NCBI GenBank assembly: GCA_024399615.1
Contig: JAKSNQ010000015.1
Span: 1-34,711, forward strand
DNA length: 34,711 nt
Direction: 5' to 3'
Source of the DNA: Paludibacteraceae bacterium
Lineage (GTDB): Bacteria; Bacteroidota; Bacteroidia; Bacteroidales; Paludibacteraceae
In this document: positions 17,163 through 26,107 of the stretch, one piece after another
How the letters are laid out: each line of letters starts with the position of its first letter
Position numbering within the stretch: position 1 is the first letter of the stretch
Program-made: the position numbers and the translations under genes
The notes under the pieces: model-generated
Told to the model about the DNA's origin: nothing
Databases searched by the model: none
What the model saw: only the letters and a program-made list of their open reading frames with translations

Positions 17163-18464
17163 TCAAATTTTCTCCGTTTGTCCATATAGATCGAAGTTCT
17201 CGCTTCCTGTTATCAGTACATCGTAAAATGCGCCTATCTTCAGCGATTGATCTTTCGTTATCAGCACTTCGCAATCAACTTCCGGCGAATCCCATTCCGT
17301 GCGACCTACATAGTAGTCGGCTTCTTCTCGGTCAATCACCACTTTTAGTCGCTGACCGATGCGTGCTTCGCTTATCTCTGCTGCTATTTGTTCCTGCAGC
17401 GCCATCAGCTCATCTACGCGACGCTGTTTGGTGTCTTCATCAATGTCGTCTTCATAGTGATCATAGGCATACGTGCCATCCTCATTCGAGAATGCAAATG
17501 CCCCCATCCGCTCAAACCGCATTCGCTTCACAAATGCTTTCAACTGCTCAAAATCCTCTTCCGTCTCGCCGGGATGGCCTACCATCATTGTGGTGCGGAT
17601 GCAGATACCTGGCACCTCTTTGCGTATTTTGTCGATGAGCGCGGTTTGTTCGGCTTCGGTGATATGGCGACGCATCATGTGTAACATATGATCGGTGCTG
17701 TGCTGCAGAGCGATGTCCATGTATTTACATACATTCTTTTTCTCGCGCATTACGCGTAGCAAATCCTCGGGAAAATCGGTGGGGTAGGCGTAGTGTAAGC
17801 GAATCCATTCCACGCCTTCTATCTCGCTTATTCGTTCCACCAGTTCGGCCAGTTTATGCTCCTTGTACAAGTCTGTGCCATAGGCACTCAGGTCTTGGGC
17901 GATGACATTCAGTTCGTGTACACCCTGACTGACCAACCACCGCACTTCGTCCACTATCTCGTCCATTGGACGCGATGTATGCCGGCCTGTGATTAGAGGA
18001 ATAGCGCAGTAACTGCAGAAACGGTTGCAGCCTTCCGAGATCTTCAGGTAAGCATAGTGTGTAGGCGTGGTGAGCAGACGTTGATGGGTGCAGTCGCTTT
18101 GCACAGCGTGACCTAAATCGGCCACCAACTCCATGTACGAGAACTTGCCGTAGTACTTATCCACTTCCGGCAACTCCTCCTCCAACTCGGCCATGTATCG
18201 CTCGCTGAGACAACCCATCACGTACAATCTCTTCAACTGTCTTTTCTTTTTACGCTCGGCAAATTGCAGGATGGTGTTGATGCTCTCCTCCTTGGCGTCG
18301 CCTATGAAACCGCAGGTGTTGATGATGGCTATTTCGCCCTGTGGATGTTCACTGTCATGTACACAATGGTAACCTGCCAACTCCAACTGTTTCATCAGTC
18401 TCTCGGCATCTACCAGGTTCTTCGAGCAGCCCAACGTTATTATGTCTATTTCATTCTTGTGCAT
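17163..18464 (-). CDS. rimO: Ribosomal protein S12 methylthiotransferase
   Basis: RimO is a radical-SAM enzyme that adds a methylthio group to the conserved aspartate of ribosomal protein S12. From the chosen start the protein is 433 residues. The N-terminal methylthiotransferase cluster cysteines are Cys13 (LGCSKNLVDAE), Cys51 (NTCGFIGDAKEESI) and Cys85 (VMGCLSERY). The radical-SAM CxxxCxxC is GCNRFCSYC (Cys146, Cys150, Cys153). The GFIGDAKEESI form and the C-terminal TRAM domain (IGQRLKVVIDREEADYYVGRTEWDSPEVD) separate RimO from MiaB. I use ATG 18464 (MHKNEIDIITLGC); an in-frame ATG at 18506 would add 14 unconserved residues. It lies between recQ and the HU genes on the same strand. Confidence 0.96.
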   Translation of the reverse strand: MHKNEIDIITLGCSKNLVDAERLMKQLELAGYHCVHDSEHPQGEIAIINTCGFIGDAKEESINTILQFAERKKKRQLKRLYVMGCLSERYMAELEEELPEVDKYYGKFSYMELVADLGHAVQSDCTHQRLLTTPTHYAYLKISEGCNRFCSYCAIPLITGRHTSRPMDEIVDEVRWLVSQGVHELNVIAQDLSAYGTDLYKEHKLAELVERISEIEGVEWIRLHYAYPTDFPEDLLRVMREKKNVCKYMDIALQHSTDHMLHMMRRHITEAEQTALIDKIRKEVPGICIRTTMMVGHPGETEEDFEQLKAFVKRMRFERMGAFAFSNEDGTYAYDHYEDDIDEDTKQRRVDELMALQEQIAAEISEARIGQRLKVVIDREEADYYVGRTEWDSPEVDCEVLITKDQSLKIGAFYDVLITGSENFDLYGQTEKI

Positions 18465-18530
18465 ACCTATGCTTACAACTCTACAATCGCAGCCTATGGC
18501 TGACAACTATTGATACTTGCTGGGGGAACA

Positions 18531-20711
18531 TCAATTGCCCAATTCGCTTTGGAACTTGATTCGAACCAATCGGATATCGATTTCTGAAACGTCGTCTTCG
18601 TCTATCTCTTTCATTGCCACTTTCACGTTGTCGGTAGTCGCTGTACGGAAATAGTCGTATATCTCCTCCATCTTGTCCTCTTCCATGATTTCGTTGATGA
18701 AGTAGTTGATATTCAGTTTCGTTCCACTATAGACGATGGCCTCAATTTCTTCCAATAGTTCTTCCATTGACATACCTTTCGACTCGGCCAGATCGTCCAA
18801 AGCTACGCGACGGTCTATCGCTTGGATAATGCTGATTTTCTGCTGGCTGTTTTTCGCTACCGTGCGAATACGCATATCTTCCGGACGAATGATTTCATTC
18901 TCCTCAACATATGTCTTGATGATATGTAAAAACTCTTCGCCATAGCGTTTTGCCTTGCCCGCACCTACACCGGGGATGTTTTGCAACTCTTCCACCGTGA
19001 TGGGGTAGGTTGTTGCCATTGCCTCGAGGCTCGGATCTTGGAAGATGACGAATGGTGGCACATTCAGTTTCTTGGACAGTTTCTTGCGGGTATCTTTTAG
19101 GATTGAATACAGCACATCGTCTGCTGCGCCGCCGCCCATGCCGCCTTCCATGCTCATTTCGCCATCCTCATCGGTTTTCTCGACGGGGACTTTAAACTCG
19201 GTTGGCTTCTTTAGGAATTTCTTGCCGGCTGACGTCACCTTCAGGCTGCCATAGCTCTCCATGTCTTTTTTCAGATAACCTGCTATCAGCGCCTGACGAA
19301 TGATAGCGAAGAGGAATGCGTCATCCTCCTCCACCGCGCTGCCAAAGCAGTCCATCTCGTTGTGCATGTAGGATGTCACCGCTGCGGTCTCGTTGCCTTT
19401 CAGGATGTCAACGATGTGCTCGGCTTTGAATTTCTCTTTCAGTTCTAGAACTGTCTCTATGATCAGACTGAGCAACTCGGTGCCGTCTATCATGTCGTAA
19501 CTCTTCTTACAGTTGTCGCAGCAACCGCAGTTGTCAGACTCGTATTCCTCGCCGAAATAGTGGAGCAGGAGTTTGCGTCGACAATAGTTGCTCTCGCAGT
19601 AACTCTGCATCTCGAACAGCAGGTGGTTGCCTATCTCTTTCTCATTCACCTGTTTGTCCAGCATGAATTTCTTCAGACGCTCCAGGTCTTTGGTCGAGTA
19701 GTAACAAATGCATATGCCTTCGCCTCCGTCGCGACCTGCGCGGCCCGTCTCCTGGTAATAACCTTCCAGCGATTTGGGCACGTCATAGTGGATGACAAAG
19801 CGCACGTCGGGCTTGTCTATGCCCATTCCGAAGGCGATTGTTGCTACGATCACCTGACATTGTTCCATCAGGAATGCGTCTTGCGTTTCTGTTCGCACCT
19901 GACTTTCCATGCCTGCATGGTAAGCCCGGGCAGGGATATTGTTGGCGCATAAGATGGCTGCCAGGTCTTCAACGGTCTTTCTGCTCAGACAGTAGATGAT
20001 ACCACTCTTGCCGTCCATCGATTTGATGAAGCGAATCATGTCCTTATCTACGTCGTCTGTCTTCTGACGTACTTCGTAGTACAGGTTCGGACGGTTGAAC
20101 GAGGACTTGAACACTTTTGCCTTCATCATGCCCAGGTTCTTCTGGATGTCCTGCTGAACTTTAGGTGTTGCGGTAGCGGTCAGCGCGATAATTGGAGCCT
20201 TGCCAATGTTCTCCACCGTCGGTTGAATCCTGCGATACTCGGGACGGAAATCATGACCCCATTCCGAGATACAATGAGCCTCGTCAACCGCGTAAAACGA
20301 TATTTTAACTTGACGAAGAAACTCGATGTTCTCCTCTTTTTGCAGGCTCTCTGGTGCTACGTACAGCAACTTGGTTTTGCCTGCCAATATATCTTCTTTT
20401 ACAGCTTGAATCTCGGGGCGGCTCAGCGACGAATTGATGAAGTGTGCGATACCATCCTCTTCTGAATAGTTTCGCATCGCATCCACCTGATTCTTCATCA
20501 AGGCAATCAGAGGAGAGATGACAATAGCCGTTCCTTCCATCAGCAACGATGGCAACTGATAGCAGAGGCTTTTTCCGCCACCTGTTGGCATCAGGACAAA
20601 TGTGTCATTCCCGTCCATCAAATTGCTGATGATTGCTTCCTGATTTCCCTTGAACTTGTCATAACCGAAATTCTTTTTCAGCGCTGCAAGCAATTCTTCG
20701 TGTCTATTCAT
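18531..20711 (-). CDS. recQ: ATP-dependent DNA helicase RecQ
   Basis: A 726-residue 3'-5' superfamily-2 helicase for recombination and fork repair. Motif I is MPTGGGKSLCYQ (41-52). Motif II is VDEAHCISEWGHDFRPEY, with DEAH at 143-146 and the RecQ aromatic-rich loop directly after. Motif III is LTATATP, and motif VI is QETGRAGRDG (320-329). The zinc-binding RQC cysteines are Cys372, Cys377 and the cluster CGCCDNC (395-401). An HRDC domain lies at about 560-620 (PPFVIFQDPSLEAMATTYPITVEELQNIPGVGAGKAKRYG). A further C-terminal helix-turn-helix-like region (about 630-726) is usual for Bacteroidota RecQ. A promoter lies 161-192 bp upstream at 20872-20903. It is the first gene of the long minus-strand run. 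Confidence 0.97.
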   Translation of the reverse strand: MNRHEELLAALKKNFGYDKFKGNQEAIISNLMDGNDTFVLMPTGGGKSLCYQLPSLLMEGTAIVISPLIALMKNQVDAMRNYSEEDGIAHFINSSLSRPEIQAVKEDILAGKTKLLYVAPESLQKEENIEFLRQVKISFYAVDEAHCISEWGHDFRPEYRRIQPTVENIGKAPIIALTATATPKVQQDIQKNLGMMKAKVFKSSFNRPNLYYEVRQKTDDVDKDMIRFIKSMDGKSGIIYCLSRKTVEDLAAILCANNIPARAYHAGMESQVRTETQDAFLMEQCQVIVATIAFGMGIDKPDVRFVIHYDVPKSLEGYYQETGRAGRDGGEGICICYYSTKDLERLKKFMLDKQVNEKEIGNHLLFEMQSYCESNYCRRKLLLHYFGEEYESDNCGCCDNCKKSYDMIDGTELLSLIIETVLELKEKFKAEHIVDILKGNETAAVTSYMHNEMDCFGSAVEEDDAFLFAIIRQALIAGYLKKDMESYGSLKVTSAGKKFLKKPTEFKVPVEKTDEDGEMSMEGGMGGGAADDVLYSILKDTRKKLSKKLNVPPFVIFQDPSLEAMATTYPITVEELQNIPGVGAGKAKRYGEEFLHIIKTYVEENEIIRPEDMRIRTVAKNSQQKISIIQAIDRRVALDDLAESKGMSMEELLEEIEAIVYSGTKLNINYFINEIMEEDKMEEIYDYFRTATTDNVKVAMKEIDEDDVSEIDIRLVRIKFQSELGN

Positions 20712-20871
20712 TGTTTATCAATTAGTGTAAATGTTGTTGTGTCGTTTTTCTTTTGTTTATGGCCGTTCGGATGATTGCTCCTCCCTTGCCGTATTGGCCA
20801 TTCTTCCTTTGACTGCCGCATCTTTAATGCTTGGTTGGCATGCCTTACTTTAGTAATGGCGTAATTTTTTG

Positions 20872-20903
20872 CAAAGATAGTGAAAATTATTGATATTGCC
20901 AAA
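20872..20903 (-). promoter_or_regulatory. Bacteroidota-type promoter for recQ
   Basis: On the minus strand TTTG (20900-20903) is followed after exactly 20 nt by TATCTTTG (20872-20879), fitting -33 TTTG / -7 TAnnTTTG. This gives a 5' leader of about 155 nt before the recQ ATG. At the gene boundaries further down the minus-strand run I find no comparable match, so this promoter may serve much of the cluster. Confidence 0.75.
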
Positions 20904-20950
20904 TATTTTTCTTAAAAAAATAAAAATAATTTCTCATGCCATATCTTGTT

Positions 20951-21050
20951 TTTGTGATATTGTTTTGATTTTTGTTGTAATATTACTATGCTGATTTTGT
21001 GATATTGCTCTGATTTACTTTGTGATATTGCTTGTTGTGATTTTGTAATA
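20951..21050. repeat. Degenerate short direct repeats with core TTTGTGATATTG
   Basis: The 12-mer TTTGTGATATTG occurs exactly at 20951-20962, 20996-21007 and 21019-21030. Weaker copies start near 20971 (TTTGTTGTAATATTA) and near 21033 (TTGTTGTGATTTTG). Spacing is roughly 20-25 bp, about two helical turns. They lie between the two divergent promoters, upstream of both. They are too short and irregular for CRISPR; they could be operator or iteron-like sites, or AT-rich drift. Confidence 0.6.
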
Positions 21051-21325
21051 ATGTGCGTTGTTTTTATTTGCTTATTTGTATTTTTGCTGCTGGTTTGTTT
21101 TGCTGTGGACTGCTCTGATAGCAATACTATTAGTTTTGAAGCGACTTTGATGCGACAGTCGTAAGACGTTGCTCTGGGCTTTATTTTGTTAATTTGGCTG
21201 CTGTTCGGAGTCGTTACACGTGTCGATATTTTTGTCAGCGTGTGATTTTTCTTATATTGATATTCCTGTTATTTTTGTTTTTATGTGCAAAAATGCTAAA
21301 AAAAATGTCATATTTGCATTAAAAA

Positions 21326-21357
21326 TTTGGCGGTTTGATAAAAAAATACTAACTTTG
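21326..21357 (+). promoter_or_regulatory. Bacteroidota-type promoter for the MFS-susCD locus
   Basis: TTTG (21326-21329) and TAACTTTG (21350-21357) are separated by exactly 20 nt, matching the -33/-7 consensus. Transcription should start near 21364, giving a leader of about 110 nt before the MFS ATG at 21474. The leader has a small CGTG/CACG hairpin near 21377-21390 and an out-of-frame ATG at 21451. Confidence 0.78.
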
Positions 21358-21473
21358 CACGATTTTTCTCGCTCGCGTGTTATGCACGTGTTTAATTTTA
21401 GGAATACCATCAGGCACATCTACTTTTTTTTAATAACCGTCCCTCTCGGGATGAAAAAACACAATCTTCCATT

Positions 21474-22835
21474 ATGGATAAAAACACACAACAGCTTGGC
21501 AACAAGCGCAACCTCTCTTTTTTCAATCTGTTCAACCTTTCTGCCGGATTTTTCGGTGTGCAGATTGCTTATGCGCTCCAAAGTGCAAACATTTCTCGTA
21601 TTTTTGCCACCCTCGGTGCGGATCCCCATCAACTTTCGTTCTTCTGGGTGCTTCCACCTCTGATGGGCATGATTGTTCAACCTTTGGTCGGTAAGTATTC
21701 CGATAAGACATGGTGTAGTCTGGGACGTCGTAAGCCATATTTGCTCGTTGGTGCCGTTATTGCCGTTCTCGTTATGGCGCTCTTGCCTAATGCCGGCAAT
21801 TTCACCTTCACTCAATCGCTTTTCTTGGGACTCAACGCGGCCATGTGGTTTGGCCTCTTCTCCCTGATTTTCCTCGATACTTCTATCAATATCGCCATGC
21901 AGCCGTTCAAAATGATGGTGGGTGACATGGTTAACGAGGAGCAAAAAGGTACAGCGTACTCGATTCAGTCTTTCCTCTGCAATGCAGGTTCGCTGGTTGG
22001 TTACCTGTTCCCTATCTTCTTTACATGGATTGGTATCGCCAATACCGCTCCGGAAGGTACCATACCTGACTCTGTCAAGTGGTCCTTCTACGTAGGAGCT
22101 GCTATCCTTATCATCTGCGTACTCTACACCTTCTTCGCTGTGAAGGAGATGAATCCGGAAGAATATGCGGCTTTCCATGGCATCAAACCGGCTGACAAGA
22201 ACGAGGTAAAAGAGGAGCCTTCTTTCATAGGACTTCTTATCCATGCACCTAAGACCTTCTGGACCGTTGGATTGGTTCAGTTCTTCTGCTGGGCCGCTTT
22301 CCTTTACATGTGGAACTACTCAAACGGCGCTATCGGTATCCAATGCTTCGGATGGGACGGTATCAACGCTGCGGCTCCTGAGTTCCAGGACGCTGGAAAC
22401 TGGGTTGGTGTTGTGTTCGCTATTCAGGCTGTTGGCTCACTCCTTTGGGCGGCATGTCTCCCTGCTATCGAGCACAAGATGGGAAACAAGGGGGCCTATA
22501 TCCTCTCACTCATCATCGGTGCTATTGGCTTCGCTTCTATCATCATGGTACACAACCAGTATGTTCTCTTCCTCTCTTATGCACTCGTGGGTTGCGCATG
22601 GGCAGCTATGCTGGCTCTACCATTCACAATCCTCACCAACTCGCTCAAGGGTGACAACATGGGCTATTACCTCGGACTCTTCAACTGCACCATCTGCTTG
22701 CCACAGATCGTTGCGGCTGTCTGTGGTGGTCTCGTACTCAAACTCGTGGGTACACAGTCTGCTATGCTCGTCGTTTCGGGTATTCTCCTTATCTGCGGAG
22801 CGCTCTCTGTACTCCTTATCCGTGAGAAGGAGTAA
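21474..22835 (+). CDS. MFS sugar transporter (SLC45/GPH-like)
   Basis: A 453-residue inner-membrane carrier with about 12 hydrophobic segments and cytoplasmic ends. The opening NLSFFNLFNLSAGFFGVQIAYALQSANISRIFATLGAD, and the loop GKYSDKTWCSLGRRKPYLLVGA between helices 2 and 3, are typical of the SLC45/GPH group, which transports sucrose, maltose or related disaccharides with protons. The middle contains a longer cytoplasmic loop (EMNPEEYAAFHGIKPADKNEVKEEP). It is the first gene after the promoter at 21326 and lies 84 bp before susC, so it probably imports the sugar released from the oligosaccharide brought in by SusC/D. The protein ends in the cytoplasm (LLIREKE). Substrate remains open; maltose-type sugars are a reasonable guess from the family. 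Confidence 0.87.
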   Translation: MDKNTQQLGNKRNLSFFNLFNLSAGFFGVQIAYALQSANISRIFATLGADPHQLSFFWVLPPLMGMIVQPLVGKYSDKTWCSLGRRKPYLLVGAVIAVLVMALLPNAGNFTFTQSLFLGLNAAMWFGLFSLIFLDTSINIAMQPFKMMVGDMVNEEQKGTAYSIQSFLCNAGSLVGYLFPIFFTWIGIANTAPEGTIPDSVKWSFYVGAAILIICVLYTFFAVKEMNPEEYAAFHGIKPADKNEVKEEPSFIGLLIHAPKTFWTVGLVQFFCWAAFLYMWNYSNGAIGIQCFGWDGINAAAPEFQDAGNWVGVVFAIQAVGSLLWAACLPAIEHKMGNKGAYILSLIIGAIGFASIIMVHNQYVLFLSYALVGCAWAAMLALPFTILTNSLKGDNMGYYLGLFNCTICLPQIVAAVCGGLVLKLVGTQSAMLVVSGILLICGALSVLLIREKE

Positions 22836-22853
22836 GCGAATCGCTCCTGACAA

Positions 22854-22890
22854 ACACAATCAACTCGATCAACACAATCAACACAATCAA
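22854..22890 (+). repeat. A/C-rich tandem repeats between the MFS and susC genes
   Basis: ACACAATCAA occurs at 22854-22863, 22872-22881 and 22881-22890, the last two directly adjoining with a 9-bp period. The stretch lacks G on the plus strand apart from one base. It may be a slippage-prone spacer or a single-stranded, unstructured leader that keeps the susC start open. Confidence 0.6.
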
Positions 22891-22919
22891 TATTATTAAC
22901 TAACTTAATTATTCACAAG

Positions 22920-25900
22920 ATGAAACACAATGCATTTCATTCTTTGTTCCGTTCTGCGTGGATGGTAGTATTCGCTTTACTGAGTACTATGATCTGGGCG
23001 CAGACTACGGTCAAAGGAGTTGTCGAAGATGCCACTGGTGAACCTGTGATTGGTGCTTCGGTCCTGGTACAAGGGACCACGATAGGTACCATCACAGATT
23101 TCGATGGTGTCTTCGTAGTGTCTTGTGATGCAGATGCCACCTTGATGGTTTCCTATATGGGATACAAGTCCCAGGAAGTGCCCGTCAATGGACAGTCCGT
23201 TATCAAGGTGGTTTTGCACGAAGACAATGAGCTTCTGGATGAAGTGGTGGTTGTCGGTTATGGTGTCGTCAAGAAAAATGACGCCACCGGTTCCGTTACT
23301 GCTATCAAACCGGATGCGATGAACAAAGCACTTACCACGACGGCTACGGATATGCTGTCCGGTAAGATCGCAGGTGTTAACGTAACTACTGGCGATGGTA
23401 CGCCGGGTGGTGGAGCTACTATTCGTGTCCGCGGTGGCTCGTCACTCAATGCATCCAACGACCCACTCATCGTCATCGATGGTCTCGCCATGGATAACGA
23501 GGGTATCAAGGGTGTTTCCAACCCGCTTTCGCTGGTCAACCCATCCGACATCGAGACGTTTACCGTTCTCAAGGATGCTTCTGCTACTGCTATCTATGGT
23601 AGCCGTGCATCCAATGGTGTCATCATCATTACCACCAAAAAAGGTGCGGCTAACCAGAAACTGAAGGTCAACTACTCAGGAAACGTTTCTGCCAGCAACC
23701 TGAACAACACCTATGATGTCCTCACCGGCGATGGCGTACGTGCATATGCCGATTGGCTCTATGGTGGTACCAAGGCATGGGAGTCTAACATGTCTTATCT
23801 CGGTGATGCCAATACCGATTGGCAGAGCCAAATCTATCGTGTGGCCATCTCTACCGACCACAACATCTCAATCACCGGTGGTACCAAGAACATGCCATAT
23901 CGCTTCTCTATCGGTTATACCGATCAGAATGGTATCATCAAAACCTCTAACATGCAGCGTGTTACTGCCAGCTTGAATTTGAATCCTACTTTCTTTGACA
24001 AGCACCTTACCATCAACTTCAACGCGAAGGGTATGTACATCTTCAACCGTTATGCAGATGGTGTTTCTGGGGCAGCTACGGCTATGGATCCTACGCGACC
24101 TGTTTATGACGAGTCGCTTAAGCAGTTTGGTGGTTACTTCCAGTTCACGCAGTCGGGTTCTTCGCTCAACGATACCGACCCTATGTGGGATCGTATGCAG
24201 AACGCATATGTGGCACAGAACCCATTGGCTGCTCTCGAGCAGAAGACCAATAAGGCAAACTCTGGTTCTTTCGTAGGTAACATCGAGGCAGACTACAAGA
24301 TTCACGGATTCGAAGATATGCATCTCCATGCTAACTTCGGTGCCGACTACTCTTATGGTAAGCAAAAGACCGTCATCAGCCCATATTCTGGTTCTAACAA
24401 CTACTTCGGTTGGGACGGATGGGAGGATAAGTCTAAGTACAACCTCTCTTTCAACGCGTACGCGCAATATTATAAGGACTTTACCGAGACACAGCACTTC
24501 GACGTGATGGCCGGTTACGAGTGGCAACACTTCTATAACAAGTCGCACAGCGAGGGTCATGGTATGTATCCTACTACCAACGTTAACCCTGACAATGCCG
24601 GCAAGCCATACAATCCTACCAGCTACAATTCGGCTACCGAGAGTTACCTCGTGTCGTTCTTCGGACGTGCCAACTGGTCTGGTTGGAATCAGGTTATGTT
24701 GACTGCTACCGTTCGTGCCGATGGTTCGTCTCGTTTCGCACCTTCTCACCGTTGGGGTATCTTCCCTTCTGTTGCACTTGGTTGGAAGATCAAGGAGACC
24801 TTCCTTCAGGATGTCAACGCTATCAACGACCTCAAGCTCCGTTTGGGTTGGGGTATCACGGGCCAGCAGAACATCAATAATGGTGACTATCCTTACATGC
24901 CTGTCTATGTACAGAACCAGGAAGGTGCTTTCTCTTCAACGGGTGTTACCTATCAGGCTGCTCTCGATGCAGGCCTGCTGAATGGACTCGAGCAGGGTGT
25001 TGACTATGTGGTTGGTGCCAACGATGGTTATGTTTATTACCAGACCTATCGTCCTAAGGAGTACAACCCTGCGCTGACTTGGGAGAAGACCACTACCTAC
25101 AACGCCGGACTCGACTTCGCATTCCTTAACAACCGCGTTTCCGGTTCGTTGGACTACTACTATCGTTTGACCAACGACCTGATTAGTTATGTCGATTTCC
25201 CTGCTGGTGTCAACTTCAAAACACGCGTCATCAGCAATATCGGTTCACTCTACAATCAGGGTGTGGAATTCGCTATCAACGGCGTCATTCTCGACCGTAA
25301 GAACTTCAAGTGGGAGATGGGATACAACGTCGCTTGGAACCACAACGAGATTACCAAACTGACATCTGATGCAACTAATGCAGCTGAACTCGAGGCCAGC
25401 GGTATCCCATACATGGTTCGTACCGGTGGTATCGGTAACGACCAATATGTACAGGCACACGCTGTCGGCCATCCTGCTTCTGCATTCTATGTGTTCGAGA
25501 CGGCTAAGGACGAAGAGACAGGTATGCTCTACCTCGTTGACCGTAACGAAGATGGCGTTATCGATGTGAAGGATAAGTATTTCTATCATAGTCCAAATGC
25601 GGATGTCACCATGGGCTTCAACTCCAAGTGGCAGTTCTACGGATTTGACTTGGGTATCACCTTCCGTGCTTCTTTGGGCAACTATGTTTACAACAAGGTG
25701 CTCTCTGACAACGCTCAGTACATCACCACGCTGTATGACTCTAAGTTCAATGGTTATCACAACCTCCTCATGCAGTCGCTCGTAGCATACTATGTGGATG
25801 GATACGGCTTGCGTAACGTGGAGAATGGTATCATGGCGGATTACCTCGTTCAGAAGGCTTCTTTCCTCCGCTGCGACAATATTACCTTGGGCTATTCGTT

Positions 25901-26066
25901 CAATTCCAAGAGCAACAAGTTCCAGGGACGCGTCTATGCTACTGTCAGCAACCCATTCGTGATTTCGCCTTACAAGGGACTTGACCCGGAAATCTATGGC
26001 GGTATCGACAACAACATGTATCCTCGATGCATGAGTACTACGCTGGGTGTTAACTTCACATTCTAA
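22920..26066 (+). CDS. SusC/RagA-family TonB-linked outer-membrane receptor
   Basis: A 1048-residue glycan importer of the outer membrane. A signal peptide covers about residues 1-27 (ending IWAQ). A carboxypeptidase-regulatory-like domain follows (30-108: VKGVVEDATGEPVIGASVLVQGTTIGTITDFDGVFVV...). The TonB box is DEVVVVGYG (about 108-116). The plug domain (about 120-240) includes GKIAGVNVTTGDGTPGGGATIRVRGGSSLNASNDPLIVIDG and DASATAIYGSRASNGVIIITTKKG. The rest is a 22-strand barrel ending in a terminal aromatic (GVNFTF) for BAM insertion. It pairs with the SusD gene 41 bp downstream; the two should form the usual pedal-bin complex. Aromatic-rich loops suggest carbohydrate contact, but the substrate cannot be read. 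Codon choice is strongly biased to C/T-ending forms, suggesting high expression. Confidence 0.96.
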   Translation: MKHNAFHSLFRSAWMVVFALLSTMIWAQTTVKGVVEDATGEPVIGASVLVQGTTIGTITDFDGVFVVSCDADATLMVSYMGYKSQEVPVNGQSVIKVVLHEDNELLDEVVVVGYGVVKKNDATGSVTAIKPDAMNKALTTTATDMLSGKIAGVNVTTGDGTPGGGATIRVRGGSSLNASNDPLIVIDGLAMDNEGIKGVSNPLSLVNPSDIETFTVLKDASATAIYGSRASNGVIIITTKKGAANQKLKVNYSGNVSASNLNNTYDVLTGDGVRAYADWLYGGTKAWESNMSYLGDANTDWQSQIYRVAISTDHNISITGGTKNMPYRFSIGYTDQNGIIKTSNMQRVTASLNLNPTFFDKHLTINFNAKGMYIFNRYADGVSGAATAMDPTRPVYDESLKQFGGYFQFTQSGSSLNDTDPMWDRMQNAYVAQNPLAALEQKTNKANSGSFVGNIEADYKIHGFEDMHLHANFGADYSYGKQKTVISPYSGSNNYFGWDGWEDKSKYNLSFNAYAQYYKDFTETQHFDVMAGYEWQHFYNKSHSEGHGMYPTTNVNPDNAGKPYNPTSYNSATESYLVSFFGRANWSGWNQVMLTATVRADGSSRFAPSHRWGIFPSVALGWKIKETFLQDVNAINDLKLRLGWGITGQQNINNGDYPYMPVYVQNQEGAFSSTGVTYQAALDAGLLNGLEQGVDYVVGANDGYVYYQTYRPKEYNPALTWEKTTTYNAGLDFAFLNNRVSGSLDYYYRLTNDLISYVDFPAGVNFKTRVISNIGSLYNQGVEFAINGVILDRKNFKWEMGYNVAWNHNEITKLTSDATNAAELEASGIPYMVRTGGIGNDQYVQAHAVGHPASAFYVFETAKDEETGMLYLVDRNEDGVIDVKDKYFYHSPNADVTMGFNSKWQFYGFDLGITFRASLGNYVYNKVLSDNAQYITTLYDSKFNGYHNLLMQSLVAYYVDGYGLRNVENGIMADYLVQKASFLRCDNITLGYSFNSKSNKFQGRVYATVSNPFVISPYKGLDPEIYGGIDNNMYPRCMSTTLGVNFTF

Positions 26067-26107
26067 AATCGACTATAGTCTATCATTCTTAAACACGTCA
26101 AATAAAT

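Larger units (their letters stand above)
20712..21473. other. AT-rich divergent intergenic region between recQ and the MFS gene
   Basis: This 762-bp gene-free stretch holds the leaders of both divergent genes, the recQ promoter (20872-20903, minus), the MFS promoter (21326-21357, plus) and a degenerate repeat cluster (about 20951-21050). Short open frames here (for example 20708-20902 and 20912-21124 on the minus strand) are low-complexity and not convincing genes. I see no tRNA, terminator or IS remnant. Confidence 0.75.

Noticed and set aside
18490-18502. CAGCC-TAT-GGCTG hairpin between recQ and rimO as a terminator
   Set aside because: A 5-bp stem without a T-run; probably chance.
20951-21050. 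CRISPR array
   Set aside because: The repeat core is only 12 bp, copies are degenerate, spacing is irregular and no cas genes are near.
20708-21124. Two short minus-strand open frames upstream of recQ (64 and 70 residues)
   Set aside because: Lys/Gln/Ser-rich low-complexity products; one spans the recQ promoter and the other is built from the short repeats.
21451-21663. Out-of-frame ATG in the MFS leader as a coding upstream ORF
   Set aside because: It runs far into the MFS gene in another frame and shows no protein-like composition; a small effect on translation cannot be excluded.
21420-22244. 274-residue minus-strand open frame over the MFS gene
   Set aside because: Charged low-information translation antisense to a clear membrane transporter; no promoter on that strand.
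23868-24749. 293-residue open frame antisense to susC
   Set aside because: It is the mirror of a strongly supported SusC reading frame with biased codons; the product is Val/Arg/Leu-rich without any domain.
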